From Coptodactyla brooksi (Eukaryota > Arthropoda > Insecta > Coleoptera > Scarabaeidae): a stretch of 23,726 bases of DNA. The position numbers were made by a program, and so were the translations under genes. The notes below the pieces were generated by a model. The model did no database searches, was not told the DNA's origin, and was given only the letters and a program-made list of their open reading frames with translations. Below, piece after piece: positions 19,502 through 23,726 of this stretch. The DNA is taken from contig JAWQRM010000357.1 of assembly GCA_033557675.1 (NCBI GenBank), positions 1 to 23,726 of the forward strand, written 5' to 3'. The first letter of the stretch is position 1, and each line of letters begins with the position of its first letter.

Positions 19502-19765
19502 ATGCTAATCCACTTTCAAATATTCATAATCCAATTACTAGGTGCAATTCATGTGTCGCAAGCAATGGACATTAATTCAAATATTTGCTTTGTTTTATTG
19601 TTGTTATTCTTTAATTTTATTTTGGTGCTGTATGTCGCCATAAGGTTGACCTCAAACTTGTTTTCAAGAGTGGTGCTGCGATTAAGCAATATAGACTATT
19701 GTAATTATCGTTATTATTATTACTGCAACATTGTAACCTTTTGTTTAATGATACAATTTTCGTAA
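19502..19765 (+). CDS. Possible small membrane protein ORF, 87 codons
   Basis: Begins MLIHFQIFIIQLLGAIHVSQ, resembling a signal sequence, followed by a strongly hydrophobic segment (ICFVLLLLFFNFILVLYVAI) and a Tyr/Cys-rich tail. A+T-rich codons alone favour Phe, Leu and Ile, so this could be chance. The promoter-type motifs 60 bases upstream are the only support. Unrecognised. Confidence 0.2.
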   Translation: MLIHFQIFIIQLLGAIHVSQAMDINSNICFVLLLLFFNFILVLYVAIRLTSNLFSRVVLRLSNIDYCNYRYYYYCNIVTFCLMIQFS

Positions 19766-20569
19766 TTGATTGGGTTGTTTTCTATTTCCTAAAAAAAATA
19801 CTTCTTCCTTCATTTCGAAATTCTCTATACGTTCGTTTGTTAATTGACCATAAAAAAGCAATAATTTAATGATACTATATACTATTTTAAAAAGCAAATA
19901 TTTAATGATGATTATGATCTCCTAATCTATTATCTGTATGATAAATCAATGTGATGATTGAATGATAATGTAAATTTGAATCTAAATATTTAATTTCAAA
20001 TTTAAATTTTAGTATTTTGGGAGTCTACATGAGACCCATGTTTTTATTATAAATAGCTTCCTTGCGGTTATAAAACCTATTATCGCGCATAACGAGATTA
20101 TAATTTCGGTAATTTCTAAAGTCTTTAAAAAGCAATTTCGCAGAACCTTAGACTGTTTTATAGCAAAACAATCTTTAGGATTATCTTAAAGTGCTTAAAA
20201 TTACCTCAATTGCCAACGATTTAGCAATTTTGGGTTGCTATATATGTTAATTTAATAATAAGTTAATTTCTTACGTTGTTCAAATTTCATACCGGATAAT
20301 CGGTGACTTTCTGAAGGGAGGAAAATTATTTAAACTGTTTTTTCATACGTAGGCAACAATACAATTTCATAGCTCAGTTTTACCGAAACATTCTTTTTAA
20401 GAAGATCACTTAAAGTTTTTATTCAAGTAGGTAAGTTTTATCCTACATATAATGATTTCAATTATTGAACCATTTCAAATTGTATGATATTGGATTTTTC
20501 AGTTTACTATTGATATTGGGTTTTACTATTATAATTTCTATTACTGTTTTTAGTATCGGTGAAAGATGT
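19766..20569. other. A+T-rich interval without a recognised gene
   Basis: I see no coding similarity, structured repeat or element end. Confidence 0.55.
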
Positions 20570-20692
20570 TTTTAATCGTTTCTGATAGTATTAACTTGAA
20601 TGGCGAAACGTGCTGCGACTGGTTATTTTTCGGTTTTGGTATAGTGGTGATAATATTATTTAACTTTGTTACTAAGCCAAAGGTTCAAACTT
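20570..20692 (+). repeat. tRNA-like dispersed repeat, copy 3 (A and B boxes)
   Basis: Contains GGCGAAACGTGCTGCG (20602-20617), then TGGTATAGTGGTG (20637-20649), which fits the Pol III A box, then GGTTCAAACTT (20682-20692), close to the B box. The A to B spacing (about 45 bases) is that of a tRNA. The anticodon stem does not pair well, so it is a SINE-like tRNA relic, not a tRNA gene. Confidence 0.62.
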
Positions 20693-21275
20693 CACAACTT
20701 TAATTATTTTCCACTCATCTCAACTTTCTCTTTCCTACTTGACCCCAATCAGTTCATTCAGTTTTTCTACACGAATGTCATATTTTCACTATAGTTGTTT
20801 ATTGGTTTCTGAAAGTAGTCAGCCTTTAATATATTTCATCTCATGCTTTCATTTTTTTAAAAGCAAGATATGAAATATTGTATAATATGTAAGTATTAAA
20901 TATTGTGCTTTCTCCATTGATGAATATGTGTCTTTCTTGTTTCCTTCTCCTGCAAATTGGATTTTTTCTCTCACATAATTATAGAGTCGCTCTGGGTATT
21001 CGTAGGAGCCAATTTTCTCCTTAACGAAAGCATACATCAAGCAAACAGATCTTCCACCTTTTCTTGTTCTATCCTACAGTCTATCTCGATTTCTCTATTT
21101 ATTTTCCCTTCTTTCTCTCCGTTGATTCCAACCCCATGTTCCTACTACCATATAATGATCGGATAACTTCGTTTTTACAAACGGAGTTAGCCGACTGTTT
21201 TTACTGTTCAAACTGTTTTTACTAATAGCCTTGATATTCTCTTTTAGTTGATGTGTGGTATGTGTGTGGTATATA
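20693..21275. other. Interval without a recognised gene
   Basis: ORFs 20849-21040 (-) and 20957-21166 (+) overlap and neither resembles a known protein. The segment ends at the TA duplication of the Tc1 element. Confidence 0.45.
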
Positions 21276-21818
21276 CACTGAGAGGCCAAATTATTATGGC
21301 CACCCCCTCCAATACAATGTTGGACCACATTTTGCCCTTAATATTGTATGGAGTTTTCTTGGCATGGACTCTATGAGATGTTGATAGGTGACATGAGGAA
21401 TTTGAGACCATATCCGATGAACTGCACTTGCCAATTTCTTAAGATTTGAGAGTACCGGATCCAGCTGCCTGATGCCCCGTTCGATGGTATCCCACAGATT
21501 CTCAATTGAATTGAGATCTGATGATTGTGCAGGCTAATTAAGCAAGGTTAAACAAGGTTAAGCAGGCCAATTAAGCAAGCTCTGTTATGTTCTTCGATCA
21601 TCTGAGGACAATGCCAGCATTAACATAACAGGATGTACTTGATCTGCGATAACACTTAAATACCCTTGGGCGGTTAGACGTTGTTCCACAGGAATCAAAG
21701 AACCCTTACAATGCCAAGAAAACATCCCCCAACCCATAATATTGCCTCCACTAGTTTGGAGTTATGATCGATCTGGTTATAAGTGTCAAGTGGACCTAAT
21801 AATTTGGCCACTCACAAG
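21276..21818 (-). mobile_element. Tc1-like element, internally deleted, with both TIRs
   Basis: A 543-bp element flanked by TA on both sides (21274-21275 and 21819-21820). The left end has GAGAGGCCAAATTATTATGG, and the complement of the right end has GTGAGTGGCCAAATTATTAG; they align as terminal inverted repeats of roughly 30 bases. Inside lies part of a transposase in minus orientation. Confidence 0.88.
21306..21765 (-). pseudogene. Tc1 transposase pseudogene (C-terminal half)
   Basis: On the minus strand, GGNIMGWGMFSWHCKGSLIP then VEQRLTAQGYLSVIADQVHP match the middle of the Tc1 DDE domain. A deletion with local rearrangement removes the second catalytic Asp region. The protein resumes at PAQSSDLNSIENLWDTIERG, carrying the third catalytic residue (Glu in IEN), and continues to RIWSQIPHVTYQHLIESMPR and LRAKCGPTLYW at the terminus. 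The DNA-binding N-terminal half is absent, so it could only move with help in trans. Confidence 0.9.
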
Positions 21819-22424
21819 TAGATAATACTAGGGAAGTGTCATGCGGCGATTTTCCTGAATCTTGGCATACAAGCAGTACATGGAAAACTATTGGACACGT
21901 ATATCGTTGTATCGGCCCAAAAACTGTTTGAAGGGTAGAAACACCCTTATCGATTTTAAAGATACTTAGGTTCTACTATCTTACGAATTATTTTTACGAT
22001 TGTTGCGAAATCAGGTATCTAAGGGTTTTTGGAGTAGCTGATAACGGATCTGAAGTCCATTTTTAAGAATTCAAAATGGCGGATACAATATGGTGGTCGC
22101 ACTTTTTCAAAAGTTTTACATCCTGTCAAAAATGAGCAGAACTTTGCTGCGAATTTGTAGCAAAAAGGTCATAATCGAAAATTACCCCTAACAGTAACTA
22201 AACTTCGAAAATCATCACTACAAGTAGTGGTGCACGTAAAAATCAATCCCTCCTTAGCGTTACCAAGGATGAACGACGTGAACGTGATAGGGTTAGCTTC
22301 GGTCGCTTACTCGCTCCATTCGCTACTGTAAACTGCTCCTTTCACGAGTTGAATTTTTGCCTTTTAAAAGCTGTGGCTGTTGTTGTTTCTTTCGATTTAT
22401 GGATTTAAAGTACCTGTAAAGATA
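21819..22424. other. Interval with a probable dispersed repeat, no gene
   Basis: Apart from the ATGGCGG-containing repeat listed next, there is a small hairpin CACTACAAGTAGTG near 22217. The stretch may include the 5' flank of the pogo-like element that follows. Confidence 0.45.
22021..22100 (+). repeat. Probable dispersed repeat with ATGGCGGATACAATATGG core
   Basis: The sequence from GGGTTTTTGGAGTAGCTGAT to CAAAATGGCGGATACAATAT and TGGTGG resembles, from memory, a repeat with the same word order seen scattered in insect genomes. Only one copy is in this window, so I cannot show repetition here. Confidence 0.4.
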
Positions 22425-23585
22425 ATGTTGATGAATCCAAGAAACATTGTTCTTGTATTGCAAAGAAGTTTTAATCCTCCTGAATGTGATGTGGATTCAG
22501 TTATTACAAACGAGGAAAAACCTTTGCAGCTAATTTGGAGAATTTGATTAAAGAAACTATAGATGCACAGATATTTGTCGAAAGCGTTGATACTTTAAGC
22601 TTTAATGAAGAAAGTGTAAATCTTGAAGCAATTCCTTGTGATGAGGTTTCTGAAAGTGGCTTCTACAATTTTGGCGATTCGTGAAAACAAAGTCTTTGCC
22701 TTTAAAGACAGTTCAGCACAGATTTAAGAAAGTTTCTGATTTGAGGTTATTGTATAGGTGGGAGGAGCAAATTAAAGAAGGCGGCTCCAGAAATGAAAAA
22801 TTATTACAAATTTTGAAGTATGTTTTGGATCAATTCATAATTTCCTCTGAAAGATCGCTCTCTATTCATGACATTGATGTAACAAGATGGCCTTTACGAG
22901 CTAGAGAAAAAATCAATTTGTCACCGACATTATTTACTGCTTCCACATTTTGGGTACATGATTTTAAAGTGAATCATGGAATTGTATCGAGAAAGATAAA
23001 TAAATTTGTGACTAAAAGACAAATATCGTTAAAGGAACAATTAGTACAAGCACCAAGCGAATTTGTTTCTAAAGTAATATCAGAGATCACGTTGGTAGGT
23101 GAAGACAATGTCTGTAATTCAAATCGTTGAAGGTCGAGTGTTTAGCGCAATCTTTAAATACTTTGACGCATAGCTATACCATTCAGCCAATCGTTTCTGC
23201 CAATGGAGATTTAAAATCACCTTTATAAATAGTCCTGCAAAAGGCTGGTGGTGAATTTTGACCATTAATTGGTCCAAATTTGAACCTTGCCATTAATTGC
23301 TTCAGAATCGTTTTTTTACCAAACACCGAGGCAAACTCTTTCCTCGGTTCCTCTTTTGTTAGATTCTTGAACAGGCCAGGCTGAAAGAAAGTTTGACAAT
23401 ATTGATAAAGACAGTAAAAAAATCCAAATGTTTACTATTCCCCCTGAACAACTGGTATAATTCTGCCGCTGGACGTTTGCATTTTTAGACCTTGGAAGAA
23501 TTTTTTAAGACAATTTTATGATATTGTCATACTGTATAACTATGATGTAAATTTACATTTAAGAAATAACATCCTCAAAATACAA
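22425..23585 (+). pseudogene. pogo-like (CENP-B HTH, DDE_1) transposase pseudogene
   Basis: An acidic N-terminus begins near 22425 (MLMNPRNIVLVLQRSF) and shifts frame before the intact stretch 22681-23130. That stretch holds RFKKVSDLRLLYRWEEQIKE, then SLSIHDIDVTRWPLRAREKI and FKVNHGIVSRKINKFVTKRQ, the CENP-B-type DNA-binding domain. It ends at VCNSNR, where family members carry the first catalytic Asp (here Asn). A short deletion follows, then LTHSYTIQPIVSANGDLKSP and a stop. Later fragments are LLLDS-stop-TGQ (second Asp kept, next Trp to stop), MFTIPP, GIILPLDVCIFRPWKNF (third Asp kept), and YDVNLHLRNNILKIQ. Multiple stops and frameshifts make it inactive. Beyond about 23585 similarity ends although the frame stays open to the window end. 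Confidence 0.85.
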
Positions 23586-23726
23586 TCTGACAGCGAAACC
23601 ACTGCAGATTTCTGTTTGAAAAACTGCAATAGCGCATATGAACTCCGCAATGATATTGCAATAATTCTTTGCAACACTAATAATTGCAACACTTCTTTGC
23701 CGCAACAAACGCTAACTCTCCACACT

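Noticed and set aside
20602..20692. Functional tRNA gene
   Set aside because: A and B boxes are spaced correctly, but no acceptor or anticodon stem can be drawn.
1..23726. CRISPR array, rRNA, or bacterial operon
   Set aside because: No regularly spaced repeats, no rRNA-like sequence, and no long intact genes; element families are those of animals.

Overview
This is an A+T-rich eukaryotic window with no intact, recognisable host gene. I see no long ORFs, ribosome-binding sites or operons of bacterial type. Instead there are many decayed transposons of kinds typical of animals (mariner, Tc1, pogo/Tigger, DUF4817-type DDE transposases and a Maverick/Polinton-like block), with a CT microsatellite and tRNA-like dispersed repeats. 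Together these suggest an arthropod, probably an insect. That is inference from the element families; nothing here fixes the species.

Layout. Positions 1-145 form a long 69-bp hairpin. A 100-bp tandem duplication lies at 1351-1552 and a mariner pseudogene at 3125-3876 (+). A broken DUF4817/DDE transposase is at 6190-6604 (-). The most substantial block is 7255-11593, all on the minus strand. In transcription order it reads: adenovirus-type cysteine protease remnant, a minor-capsid-like gene, a short unnamed ORF, a major-capsid-like gene, an uncharacterised intact ORF, and a zinc-finger plus N-terminal region like that of a protein-primed family B DNA polymerase. This is the gene set of a Maverick/Polinton (adintovirus-like) element, and every recognisable gene is broken by stops and frameshifts. 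Upstream of it on the same strand, at 13598-15216, lie four closely spaced unrecognised reading frames that may be more of the same element or a separate one. Between the two sit a second DDE transposase pseudogene (11850-12650, +) and a GC-rich patch (about 12850-13276).

From 15285 to 16140 two copies of a tRNA-like repeat flank a degenerate acidic protein gene; a third copy is at 20570-20692. The rest holds a CT microsatellite (16621-16700), a pogo/Tigger C-terminal fragment (17975-18245, -), a possible promoter cluster (19374-19441), a Tc1 deletion derivative with both terminal inverted repeats and TA duplications (21276-21818), and a pogo-like transposase pseudogene that runs to near the window end (22425-23585, +).

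None of the genes now seems to work as a pathway. The value of the window is in the fossil Maverick-like cluster, the unassigned compact ORFs beside it, the dispersed tRNA-like repeats, and a set of hairpins and a recurring 13-base motif that the known elements do not explain.
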